Positions 1 through 5,448 are shown, numbered from the stretch's first letter. The stretch: DNA of 8,999 nucleotides from UBA7803 sp041686955 (GCA_041686955.1 JAWLCV010000111.1:1-8999), one strand, 5' to 3'. Made by a program: numbers and translations. Notes: generated by a model from the letters alone, not told the origin.

Positions 1-64
1 CCAGCAGGCTGAAATCGAGGTATAGGAAAGGCGGGAGGAGGCGGAAGGCCCGGCCCCCTCCCTG

Positions 65-81
65 GGGCGTGGGTGTGACGG
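65..81 (-). repeat. 17-bp long-distance inverted repeat, left copy
   Basis: The minus strand here reads CCGTCACACCCACGCCC, identical over 17 bases to positions 4565-4581 on the plus strand. The copy lies 44 bases beyond the stop of the DUF4124 gene and overlaps the left arm of a short hairpin at 76-99. The flanks outside the 17 bases do not match, so this is not an insertion sequence end with a long shared arm. Its function is unknown. Confidence 0.6.
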
Positions 82-99
82 CAAGAGAATGTGCCGTCA
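76..99. terminator. Perfect 8-bp hairpin, possible end of the leftward operon
   Basis: TGACGGCA (76-83) and TGCCGTCA (92-99) form a perfect 8-bp stem around an 8-base loop. It lies 26 bases past the stop of the leftward DUF4124 gene, where a transcription terminator would be expected. Neither strand has a T-run after the stem, so a classical Rho-independent terminator is not proven. A protein-binding dyad is an alternative. Confidence 0.35.
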
Positions 100-124
100 G
101 GTTGCGCTCGTCAAGCGGGTACGG

Positions 125-613
125 CTACTGGCCAGCCTTGGACTGCTCGGCGTAGAGCTGCTTCAGGCGCGCTTGCGCAGCATCAATGCGTGCTTGGTAT
201 TTCGCGGTCACCGCCTGCATTTCCTCCGCGATGCCATGCTCAAGCGTCGCGCCGGCCAAATTGTTTGCTGCCTTCGACTTGCGCGCGCGTAACGCGGCAT
301 GTTCGGCATCCATGTTCCGCTGTGCGATGCGGATGCGTGATTCGAGCTCATCGATCTCGCGCTGTACCTCGCGCCGCCGCCGATCCTCCCGCAGAACACG
401 TTCATGTTCGGCAATGCTGTTCGCGCGCTCAGTCGATTCCTGCAACACAGACTGATCCGGTCGATGCACACGGATCTGGACTTCCTTTGCATTTGAAGCG
501 CAAGGGCGCTCCGAAAATACCGTTTCGCCGTCGATCACGCATTTGTAGATGGCGGCGTGAGCGGTAACGGTGAAGAAGCCAGAGATAATGGTGGTAATGA
601 TTAGGGCTTTCAT
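125..613 (-). CDS. Secreted DUF4124 domain protein
   Basis: The 162-residue product begins with a clear signal peptide (residues 1-20, hydrophobic core IITTIISGFF, likely cleavage after AHA), so it should be exported to the periplasm. Residues 22-38 carry the DUF4124 hallmark: IYKCVIDGETVFSERPC, with two cysteines that could form a disulfide. Residues from about 65 to 160 are rich in Arg, Glu, Ala and Gln and look like a long coiled coil. The biochemical role of DUF4124 is not known; such proteins are common in the envelopes of gamma- and betaproteobacteria. It is the last gene of the repressor operon, 15 bases after the HSDR_N gene, with a GAGGT ribosome site 8 bases before its ATG. Co-transcription with the repressor suggests expression in the lysogen, as a moron gene (inference). 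Confidence 0.8.
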   Translation of the reverse strand: MKALIITTIISGFFTVTAHAAIYKCVIDGETVFSERPCASNAKEVQIRVHRPDQSVLQESTERANSIAEHERVLREDRRRREVQREIDELESRIRIAQRNMDAEHAALRARKSKAANNLAGATLEHGIAEEMQAVTAKYQARIDAAQARLKQLYAEQSKAGQ

Positions 614-628
614 GCTGATCTACCTCGA

Positions 629-1801
629 CTAGCCATCCACTGACTTTTCGGTGCCACGCTTGAAGTTCTCATCATTCTGGCAGTACGCCAGCGCATCAAA
701 CAGCAGGCCAGGCACACGCATGAGGTCTTCGGGGGAATCGAGCACCAGGGTGTCGCCGGCGGCAATTTCCAGCCCTGAGCGGGCGATCTCCAGGCGGTGG
801 GTCTCATTGATGGGCATGATGAACTGAACCGTGGGCTGGCGGCGGTTCACGTTGTAGCGCAGCAGCCAACGATTCGTTTTGCCCTGGAATAGGAGGGTGT
901 AATAGCTCTCGGTGTCCTTCGCCACCAGCTCGCCCTCGGCGATACGTGAGCCAAGGAGCCGCATGGCCACTTCCAGGAGGCGCAGCTCGTCTTTGGTGGT
1001 AACGATCCTGGGATTTGTCGGGTCAACGATTTCCTCGGACTCGTTTGCGGTGGGCGGTGTCTGCGCCTGGACAGGCGCAACGGGCGCGGCGGTGGTGGTC
1101 AGGCTCCCGCGCACGACGTCGCCGAAGGCCTCGGCCACGGCGCGCTGAACCAGGGGCGTGAAGGTTTCCATGGCCCGCTGGGTAAGGCGCGTGTTCGGGG
1201 CGGCCTTGCTCACAACGAACCGCACGAAGTCGGGGTCCATGTCTTTCAGACAGCTGCGCACCACGTCGCGGAAGCGTGCGGTGTAGGTTAGGTCCTCGGC
1301 GAATGAGCGCAGCGCTTCGGCTTGGATGGAGCCATAGCGGAATCGCGCGAGCTCGCGTACTTGGGCATCCTGCAGGTCAGTGAAATCGACCAGGAAGAAA
1401 GGTTCCTCATCCATGAGGTTCTCGTGATGCAGGTCGGTGAAGAACTTCCATTCCTTGCCGTTGGTGAGCGCGGCCACGCAGACGCCGGGGGTGGCGTTGA
1501 AGTAGCGCATGAGCTGGGAGGCATGACGGCCGAGGTTGGCCGTGGAGGCCTTCGCCTCGATGTACATCACCGGCTGGCCATCGGAGAACAGCGCATAGTC
1601 CACGCGCTCGTCCTTCTTCACGCCGGGCAGGTCCGCCTTGTACTCGGCGCGGACCTTGGTGGGGTCATAGGGGCTGTATCCGAGGATGTCGAGCAGAGGC
1701 AGGATCATCGCCTGCTTGGTTGTTTCCTCGGTGTCGCAGTGGCCTGCAACGTTCTGTACGTGATTGGCGTGGGCCAGAAGGCGCTCCGCGAACTGTTCCA
1801 T
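629..1801 (-). CDS. HSDR_N-domain nuclease-like protein (type I restriction R-subunit N-terminal domain)
   Basis: The 390-residue protein resembles the N-terminal nuclease domain of type I restriction R subunits. It shows the PD-(D/E)xK layout: Asp68 in RVDYAL, Glu82 and Lys84 in MYIEAKA, then Gln96 in HASQLMRYF, followed by the strand ALTNGKEWKFF (111-121). A full HsdR has about 1000 residues with SF2 helicase motifs; none are present here, so it cannot act as a translocating restriction subunit. The C-terminal part, from about residue 262, is a second domain (TTKDELRLLEVAMRLL through about residue 345) often found with such stand-alone nucleases. AAGGAG lies 8 bases before the ATG. The gene follows the repressor after 31 bases on the same strand, so it is probably expressed in the lysogen. 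A role in excluding other phages is plausible but not shown. No HsdM or HsdS gene is nearby. Confidence 0.75.
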   Translation of the reverse strand: MEQFAERLLAHANHVQNVAGHCDTEETTKQAMILPLLDILGYSPYDPTKVRAEYKADLPGVKKDERVDYALFSDGQPVMYIEAKASTANLGRHASQLMRYFNATPGVCVAALTNGKEWKFFTDLHHENLMDEEPFFLVDFTDLQDAQVRELARFRYGSIQAEALRSFAEDLTYTARFRDVVRSCLKDMDPDFVRFVVSKAAPNTRLTQRAMETFTPLVQRAVAEAFGDVVRGSLTTTAAPVAPVQAQTPPTANESEEIVDPTNPRIVTTKDELRLLEVAMRLLGSRIAEGELVAKDTESYYTLLFQGKTNRWLLRYNVNRRQPTVQFIMPINETHRLEIARSGLEIAAGDTLVLDSPEDLMRVPGLLFDALAYCQNDENFKRGTEKSVDG

Positions 1802-1832
1802 GGTTCCCTCTCCTTATACCGACAAACAAGTT

Positions 1833-2537
1833 TTACGAATTAGCCATCGCTCTTACCGCCGCCAGCGCCGCGCGCCGCCGAGGTGTGTCGAGGCTGCGGA
1901 AGGCCTCGAGTAATTCGGTCTCGTCACCGCTGACTGAATACTCCGCGCACGGCTCGGCGGCGCGGTCCTGCGTGAGGACGGGATGCCCCGGGCCGATCTC
2001 GCGGGCCTGGGCGAGGATGCCGCCCGTCAGGCTGTAGGTGCCCATTTGCCCGCTGTTGATAGCGTCCAGGATCTCGCTGTGGACGTTGGCCAAGCGCAGG
2101 GCGCAACCCGATTCGCGGACCCGTGCCAGGGTGGCCTGGCCGATGGGGCCGGCCAGGATTTCCAGGATGGTGTAATCGACCGGCCGCCCCTTCACGTCGA
2201 ACTGGCCCGGCTGGGTCAGGACCAGGGTCACGCGGTGGTCGTCGGTGACCAGGTGGATGGTCCAGTCCTTTTCCGCCAGCAGCTCGCCAAAGTGCTCGGC
2301 GCATTCCTCATCGCTGTGACAGACGCCCACCAGGAACGGCGAAGCCATCCCTTCCAGGAGCCAGCTCAGGCTCACGTTTTCAGCGCGGCAGATGAGCGAG
2401 AGGGTTTCGCCGCTCGGAACGCTTCCGCGAAAGAGGGACGACACGGCGCCGCGCCCAAGTCCTATCTGCTCGCCCCACGGATACCGAGAGCGACCACCCA
2501 AGATTTTATTTATGCGCGATAAAAAACTTTGATTCAT
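1833..2537 (-). CDS. Phage repressor, CI-like HTH transcriptional regulator
   Basis: The 234-residue protein has an N-terminal helix-turn-helix at about residues 10-62 (YPWGEQIGLGRGAVSSLFRG, then ETLSLICRAENVSLSWLLEG), a pattern typical of phage CI-type repressors. No LexA/S24 Ser-Lys autoproteolysis motifs are recognisable in the C-terminal half, so induction may not go through RecA-driven self-cleavage (inference). The ATG at 2537 is preferred because the HTH begins directly after it. An in-frame GTG at 2588 would add 17 residues encoded by the operator repeats. No ribosome site precedes 2537 on the minus strand, so a leaderless mRNA is possible, as known for lambda cI from PRM. It stands divergent to the RHH gene and heads the operon with the HSDR_N and DUF4124 genes. 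The assignment as the immunity repressor rests on HTH plus position. Confidence 0.8.
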   Translation of the reverse strand: MNQSFLSRINKILGGRSRYPWGEQIGLGRGAVSSLFRGSVPSGETLSLICRAENVSLSWLLEGMASPFLVGVCHSDEECAEHFGELLAEKDWTIHLVTDDHRVTLVLTQPGQFDVKGRPVDYTILEILAGPIGQATLARVRESGCALRLANVHSEILDAINSGQMGTYSLTGGILAQAREIGPGHPVLTQDRAAEPCAEYSVSGDETELLEAFRSLDTPRRRAALAAVRAMANS

Positions 2538-2549
2538 CTGGAGGTGTAA
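2532..2549. promoter_or_regulatory. Operator-like site O1
   Basis: The left half ATTCATCTG (2532-2540) is the exact reverse complement of the half-site CAGATGAAT seen twice nearby; the right half matches only 5 of 9. It overlaps the ATG of the repressor, so binding here would fit repressor autoregulation. The centre lies 30 bases from O2. Confidence 0.45.
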
Positions 2550-2554
2550 ATCCG

Positions 2555-2584
2555 TTGACTGATGAATCCGCAGATGAATACCAT
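2555..2584 (+). promoter_or_regulatory. Candidate rightward early promoter (PR-like)
   Basis: A -35 TTGACT (2555-2560, 5 of 6 to consensus) is followed after 18 bases by TACCAT (2579-2584, 4 of 6, keeping the key T, A and final T). Transcription would start near 2591 and read into the RHH gene. The promoter is interleaved with O2 and O3, as expected for a repressed phage early promoter. No comparably good leftward promoter is visible. Confidence 0.45.
2562..2579. promoter_or_regulatory. Operator-like site O2
   Basis: The right half CAGATGAAT (2571-2579) is a perfect half-site; the left half ATGAATCCG matches 6 of 9 to its mirror. GATGAAT also occurs at 2561-2567. The site fills the spacer of the rightward promoter candidate, so occupancy should block it. 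The centre lies 21 bases from O3, about two helical turns. Confidence 0.5.
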
Positions 2585-2600
2585 TCACCTACAGATGAAT
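2583..2600. promoter_or_regulatory. Operator-like site O3
   Basis: ATTCACCTACAGATGAAT is an 18-bp imperfect dyad with halves matching at 7 of 9 positions and perfect outer arms ATTCA and TGAAT. It is the best palindrome of the three and overlaps the -10 element and start region of the rightward promoter candidate. Confidence 0.55.
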
Positions 2601-2602
2601 GA

Positions 2603-2622
2603 GCGCGAACACGCGCGAACAC
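2603..2622 (+). repeat. Tandem 10-bp direct repeat in the RHH leader
   Basis: GCGCGAACAC occurs twice back to back (2603-2612 and 2613-2622), just before the ribosome site of the RHH gene. A 10-bp period matches one helical turn, which suits cooperative binding of ribbon-helix-helix dimers to one DNA face. It could be the RHH protein's own operator (inference). Confidence 0.4.
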
Positions 2623-2638
2623 GCAAGGGGCCGATTGT

Positions 2639-2815
2639 ATGGCAACACGTACGGAAAAACAGCCCGGAGGTACTCCAGACCGGGCAACGCTCACCATACC
2701 GCGCAGCATCTACAAGCGTCTGAAGGCCATGGCGGACCGGGAGCATCGGAGTGTGAGCGGTCAGGTGGCATTCATGGTCGACCAGGCCGAGCCCGCCCAA
2801 GGTAAGAGCCAATAG
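2639..2815 (+). CDS. Arc-like ribbon-helix-helix DNA-binding protein
   Basis: This 58-residue gene begins MATRTEKQPGG and contains an Arc/MetJ-type fold pattern: strand RATLTIP (15-21), helix RSIYKRLKAMADREH (22-36), then helix SVSGQVAFMVDQA (38-50). Arc of P22 has 53 residues, so the size is right for a stand-alone dimerising RHH repressor. AAGGGG stands about 10 bases before the ATG. It is the first gene rightward from the divergent control region, the place of Cro in lambda, so it probably represses the repressor promoter or its own (inference). Other RHH roles, such as an antitoxin, seem less likely because no toxin gene adjoins. The perfect hairpin at 2820-2849 follows after four bases. 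Confidence 0.75.
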   Translation: MATRTEKQPGGTPDRATLTIPRSIYKRLKAMADREHRSVSGQVAFMVDQAEPAQGKSQ

Positions 2816-2819
2816 AAGC

Positions 2820-2849
2820 GCCCTGCCGGTGTTGGCGCACCGGCAGGGC
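2820..2849 (+). terminator. Perfect 12-bp hairpin after the RHH gene
   Basis: GCCCTGCCGGTG (2820-2831) pairs without mismatch with CACCGGCAGGGC (2838-2849) around the loop TTGGCG. The position just after the RHH stop fits a terminator or an early transcription-control hairpin between the RHH and CII genes, like tR1 between cro and cII in lambda. There is no T-run behind it, so intrinsic termination would be weak; a 3' RNA stabiliser is an alternative. Confidence 0.55.
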
Positions 2850-2853
2850 AGAG

Positions 2854-2908
2854 GCGCGGCTCGGTCACCTTGGTTCGCCCCTTACACACGAACCCAGCCT
2901 AGCCGCGC
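2854..2908 (+). other. Nested inverted repeats upstream of the CII gene
   Basis: GCGCGGCT (2854-2861) pairs with AGCCGCGC (2901-2908), and inside lies a second arm pair GGTTCG (2872-2877) with CGAACC (2889-2894). Together they could fold as one long interrupted stem in the leader of the CII-like gene. Whether this is RNA structure or a set of protein-binding dyads cannot be told from sequence. Confidence 0.3.
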
Positions 2909-2940
2909 TCCCTAACGTCGAACAGTGACGGGAGAGCGCA

Positions 2941-3474
2941 ATGTCACTACGCCGCAGCAAGATTCCGACCCACTGGACGCCTGTCCAGGAGGCTGCGTAT
3001 CTCACGGTCCACGAGTACCCGGGCGGGGCTTCCGCCCTGGCGCCGCTCGTGGGCAAGTCCCAGCGCTATCTCGACAACGAAGTGAATCCCGACGCCGAGC
3101 CCGCGAAGCTGGGCCTCGATGACGCCGTGGCCATTCAGCACGCCACCCGCGATTACCGAATCCTGCACGCCATGGGCCAGACCCTCGGCCACGCCTGCGT
3201 GCAGGTGGCGGACCTCTCCGGCATTTCCGACGTGCAACTGCTCGATTCCATTCTCGAATGGGATGCGGACATCGGCCAGACCAAGGCCGCCATCCGCGAG
3301 GCGCTGGACGACGGCGACGTGAGCGAAGAGGAATACCGGCGCATCGAGCGCGAGGTATTCGAGGACTTCGCCCGTGAGCTGGCCGTGCTGCAACGGCTGC
3401 GCAGCCTGCGCGAGCAAAAAAGGGCGCGAAACACAAATCGTGTTCCTCATAAGGGAAGGTCGGCTCGTGGCTGA
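2941..3474 (+). CDS. Phage regulatory protein CII family (Phage_CP76-like)
   Basis: The 177-residue protein matches the pattern of the P2-type/CP76 CII regulators: an N-terminal HTH-like segment (AAYLTVHEYPGGASALAPLV, then KSQRYLDNEVNP, residues 18-50), then LGLDDAVAIQHATRDYRILH (57-76). The C-terminal half is charged and helical and may serve oligomerisation. Known relatives are DNA-binding regulators of the lysis-lysogeny decision; the target here is not visible. GGGAG lies about 7 bases before the ATG. The stop overlaps the next gene's GTG over eight bases (GTGGCTGA). Its position after the RHH gene and before the early genes equals that of cII in lambdoid maps. Confidence 0.75.
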   Translation: MSLRRSKIPTHWTPVQEAAYLTVHEYPGGASALAPLVGKSQRYLDNEVNPDAEPAKLGLDDAVAIQHATRDYRILHAMGQTLGHACVQVADLSGISDVQLLDSILEWDADIGQTKAAIREALDDGDVSEEEYRRIEREVFEDFARELAVLQRLRSLREQKRARNTNRVPHKGRSARG

Positions 3475-3664
3475 CGTGCCCGAGGCTCTGCGCCAGCGCG
3501 GGCTGGTTCGCATCACCACCAACGTGCCGGAGGGCGGCGCGGTGGTGCTACCGAAGGGGGCGCTCATGGTCTTTTTCGGCCCGGATTTGATGGCGCGTCT
3601 GGTGAAACAGCCCGCGCCGAAACGGCAACGGAGAGTGCTGTGCGACAGGGGCGACTCGCTCTAA
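3467..3664 (+). CDS. Small protein of unknown function
   Basis: A 65-residue product starting MADVPEALRQRGLVRITTNV. The GTG at 3467 is chosen because AAGGGAAGG sits just before it and because it overlaps the CII stop by eight bases, a coupling also seen at 6780. It has a short beta-rich core (LVRITTNVPEGGAVVLPKGA) with two LV-type strands and a basic tail (KQPAPKRQRR), which might bind nucleic acid. No family is recognised. It overlaps the next gene by 25 bases. Confidence 0.5.
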   Translation: MADVPEALRQRGLVRITTNVPEGGAVVLPKGALMVFFGPDLMARLVKQPAPKRQRRVLCDRGDSL

Positions 3665-3840
3665 GCGAGCCCGAACTGACGCTGGAGCAGCTCCGTGCTG
3701 CGTACGACTCGCTGCCGCGTGCCGGGCGCGAGGCGCTGAATTTCGAGGCGACGTTGCAGTTCTCGCCTGCGCGCAGGGCGCTGGAGCACGTCGCCCGGGA
3801 GAGGTTGGCCAGGCTGCAACGCCGGGCTGGCCGGAAATAA
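3640..3840 (+). CDS. Small helical protein of unknown function
   Basis: The 66-residue product begins MRQGRLALSEPELTLEQLRA from a GTG at 3640 with GGAG six bases before it. The body is predicted helical (TLEQLRAAYDSLPRAGREAL) and ends in a strongly basic stretch (ARERLARLQRRAGRK). It overlaps the previous gene by 25 bases and stops 22 bases before the next one. No motif is recognised. The basic helix could bind DNA or RNA, but this is a guess from composition. Confidence 0.5.
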   Translation: MRQGRLALSEPELTLEQLRAAYDSLPRAGREALNFEATLQFSPARRALEHVARERLARLQRRAGRK

Positions 3841-3862
3841 CAACGAACAGGGAGGGCCTGCC

Positions 3863-4192
3863 GTGGCCGTCGTTTTCAACCTGATCAACACCGTGCCTGC
3901 CAGCGATCTGCCGGGCTACCACCGCAGGCGCCTGTGGGTGCAGGTGGGTTACCCGATGGTAGTCGGCCCGCGCCTGTTCATGCGCATCGAGGTGGACCAG
4001 GTGGACGGGCGCCCTCAGCCGCACGTGGTCGTCGAGGGGCCGGGCGTGCGCCACACGCTGCCCATCGCTACCGGCACGGCGCTGAACTTGGAGGCCTGGG
4101 CAGGGCTGAGGGTGATCCCGCGGGCTGCGGTGGCGAATCGCCGCTACCTGCTCGAGTTCGTCGCTGTTCGCCGTGGGGTGAAGTTTGCGTAG
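3863..4192 (+). CDS. Conserved-looking phage protein of unknown function
   Basis: The 109-residue product starts from GTG with a good GGGAGGG site six bases upstream. It reads as an all-beta, soluble protein with alternating hydrophobic strands (RLWVQVGYPMVVG, LFMRIEVDQV, HVVVEGPGVRHTL, YLLEFVAVRRG). No signal peptide, membrane helix or catalytic motif is visible and no family is recognised. It lies in the row of small early genes downstream of CII and has codon use like its neighbours. Confidence 0.55.
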   Translation: MAVVFNLINTVPASDLPGYHRRRLWVQVGYPMVVGPRLFMRIEVDQVDGRPQPHVVVEGPGVRHTLPIATGTALNLEAWAGLRVIPRAAVANRRYLLEFVAVRRGVKFA

Positions 4193-4205
4193 CGTAACTC
4201 CTGAT

Positions 4206-4234
4206 GCCGCCGATGCGTTGGCGGCTGCAACGCA
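4206..4234 (+). promoter_or_regulatory. Two mutually exclusive hairpins before a ribosome site
   Basis: GCCGCC (4206-4211) can pair with GGCGGC (4220-4225), while TGCGTTG (4214-4220) can pair with CAACGCA (4228-4234). The two stems share bases, so only one can form. The second ends one base before AAGGAG (4236-4241) of the next gene. This resembles a small translational switch, but the stems are short. Confidence 0.3.
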
Positions 4235-4248
4235 CAAGGAGAAAAACG

Positions 4249-4473
4249 ATGACGGACGCACACGGTGCGCTTTTGGAGGCCGAGGCCTCGCTGTTGGGGA
4301 TTTTGGCACTACTCGAAGAAAACCAGGGGATCGTGACCTTGCCGGCGTTTGCGCTGATGCAGTTGCTGCAGCCGGTGCGCGAGCGCGTGAGCGCGGCGCG
4401 CACGGCCGTGGAGGCTGCACCCCCGGAGGGCGCCGTGCAGGTGGTGGTCACCGGCAACGGCCGCGCTCCGTGA
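4249..4473 (+). CDS. Small protein of unknown function
   Basis: The 74-residue product starts MTDAHGALLEAEASLLGILA; the ATG at 4249 is chosen over an upstream in-frame ATG at 4204 because AAGGAG stands seven bases before it. It is acidic and mostly helical, with a leucine-rich helix (GALLEAEASLLGILALLEEN) and a second helix (ALMQLLQPVRERVSAARTAV), suggesting a helical bundle or coiled-coil dimer. It is not a clear membrane protein. No family is recognised. It closes the first block of rightward small genes before a 163-base leader. Confidence 0.55.
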   Translation: MTDAHGALLEAEASLLGILALLEENQGIVTLPAFALMQLLQPVRERVSAARTAVEAAPPEGAVQVVVTGNGRAP

Positions 4474-4636
4474 CGATTTCGGCCGCGTTTCTTGGGCGAG
4501 TCCTCTCCTCGTGCCAATGAATTTCGCGGCCACCTTTCACGCCGTGGTGCGGTCCCTGACTACCCCGTCACACCCACGCCCTGACCGCATCACGGCCCCT
4601 TTTCCACAACACGGTGACGCACACAGGAGGTAAGCC
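4474..4636 (+). other. Leader between two small-gene blocks
   Basis: This 163-base stretch has no convincing gene. It holds the arms GGCCGCG (4481-4487) and CGCGGCC (4525-4531), a short TGAC/GTCA dyad at 4557-4570 and the 17-bp repeat copy at 4565-4581. No convincing sigma-70 promoter is seen. Confidence 0.4.
4565..4581 (+). repeat. 17-bp long-distance inverted repeat, right copy
   Basis: CCGTCACACCCACGCCC here is identical to the minus strand at 65-81. It lies 265 bases before the tyrosine recombinase gene. In both copies a TGAC element stands upstream of the shared CGTCA end, at different distances. The two copies bracket the repressor operon, switch region and first early block (about 4.5 kb). 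Confidence 0.6.
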
Positions 4637-4843
4637 GTGGAGAAGCAGAAGACGGTAGACGAGTGGAACAGCCAGTACCCGCCTGGGAGCGAGGTGACGG
4701 TGGCGCTGGACAGCGGCGCCACCCTCACGACCACCACCCGCAGCCATGCGGCGCTGCTGGGCGGCCATACCCCGGTGGTATGGCTCAACGGCCTGCGCGC
4801 CTGCTTTTCACTCGAGCGCGTGACGCCGGCGGCGGGGAGGTAA
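4637..4843 (+). CDS. Small conserved phage protein of unknown function
   Basis: The 68-residue product starts MEKQKTVDEWNSQYPPGSEV from a GTG with AGGAGG six bases before it. The pattern EWNSQYPPGSEVTVALDSG, then TTTRSHAALLGGHTPVVWLN and a final strand ACFSLERV, looks like a small beta-barrel type found in many phage early regions (from memory of the pattern; no function known). Its stop is two bases before the recombinase ATG, so the two are surely co-translated from one mRNA. Confidence 0.6.
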   Translation: MEKQKTVDEWNSQYPPGSEVTVALDSGATLTTTTRSHAALLGGHTPVVWLNGLRACFSLERVTPAAGR

Positions 4844-4845
4844 TC

Positions 4846-5448
4846 ATGGAACCCGTATTCCAGCGGTACCTAACCGAGCCGGAAGAGAAGCGCCTGTTCG
4901 CCTACGTGGGGCAGTTCGCCGACATCCTCGCGCGCCGTGACCACGCCTGGATGCGTCTGCTGCGCCAGACCGGCATCCGCGTGGGCGCCCTGGCGGGCCT
5001 CACGGTTGACGACGCCCGCGCCGCACTGCGCCCGCCGCATCGCCTGCCCCTCGCCGACGAGCACGCCAAGCGCCACCGGGGCGGCGACGTGTCTTGCACC
5101 GTGAAGGCGCGCGCGGCTCTGAAAGACCTGCTCGCCATCCGCGCGGAGATGGGCCACACCGCCATCGGCGACCACCCGCTGGTGATGAGCCGCGAGCACG
5201 GCGGCATGAGCGTGCGCACCATCCAGCACCGCATGCGCCAGTGGGTGCAGGCCGCCGGCCTCGCTGTTGAGGCCAGCCCGCACTGGTTCCGGCACACCTT
5301 GGCCAAGCGAATCATGAAACGGTCCACGGCCGCCCAGCCCCTGGTGATCGTCCAGGGCGTGCTCGGCCACCGCAGCCCGAGCAGCACGCTGGTGTACGCC
5401 GGGCCCGATCGGGAAGACATGGAAACGGCATTGGAGGAGGCGTCATGA
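4846..5448 (+). CDS. Compact tyrosine recombinase (catalytic domain only)
   Basis: The 200-residue protein carries all catalytic residues of the tyrosine recombinase family: Arg45 in TGIRVGAL, a likely Lys75 in the beta-hairpin, His146 and Arg149 in HWFRH, His175 in LGH and the nucleophile Tyr184 in STLVYAG, nine residues after His175. It cuts and rejoins DNA through a 3'-phosphotyrosine link. Phage integrases normally have 300-400 residues; here the arm-binding and the SAM-like core-binding domains are absent, leaving about 40 residues before the first Arg. The ATG at 4846 has GGGGAGGT before it and starts two bases after the previous stop. Its place inside the early operon, without an adjoining att site or excisionase, is unusual for the integration enzyme; resolution of replication products or inversion between the 17-bp repeats are options. 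Confidence 0.8.
   Translation: MEPVFQRYLTEPEEKRLFAYVGQFADILARRDHAWMRLLRQTGIRVGALAGLTVDDARAALRPPHRLPLADEHAKRHRGGDVSCTVKARAALKDLLAIRAEMGHTAIGDHPLVMSREHGGMSVRTIQHRMRQWVQAAGLAVEASPHWFRHTLAKRIMKRSTAAQPLVIVQGVLGHRSPSSTLVYAGPDREDMETALEEAS

Noticed and set aside
1..124. Start of another gene at the left edge
   Set aside because: No frame with a plausible protein is visible; only the 17-bp repeat and the short hairpin can be supported.
629..1801. A full type I restriction system
   Set aside because: Only the N-terminal nuclease-like domain is present; there are no helicase motifs, no methyltransferase subunit and no specificity subunit beside it.
2532..2600. A CRISPR-like array from the repeated CAGATGAAT
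   Set aside because: The repeats are only nine bases, occur in both orientations and lie over a divergent promoter; they fit operators.
3548..4420. A 290-residue open frame on the minus strand
   Set aside because: The sequence is low-complexity Pro/Arg/Ala, while four plus-strand genes with good ribosome sites cover the same stretch.
4663..4845. An N-terminal extension of the recombinase
   Set aside because: The frame is open upstream of 4846, but it is the shadow of the gene at 4637-4843, encodes low-complexity sequence and would skip the strong ribosome site before 4846.
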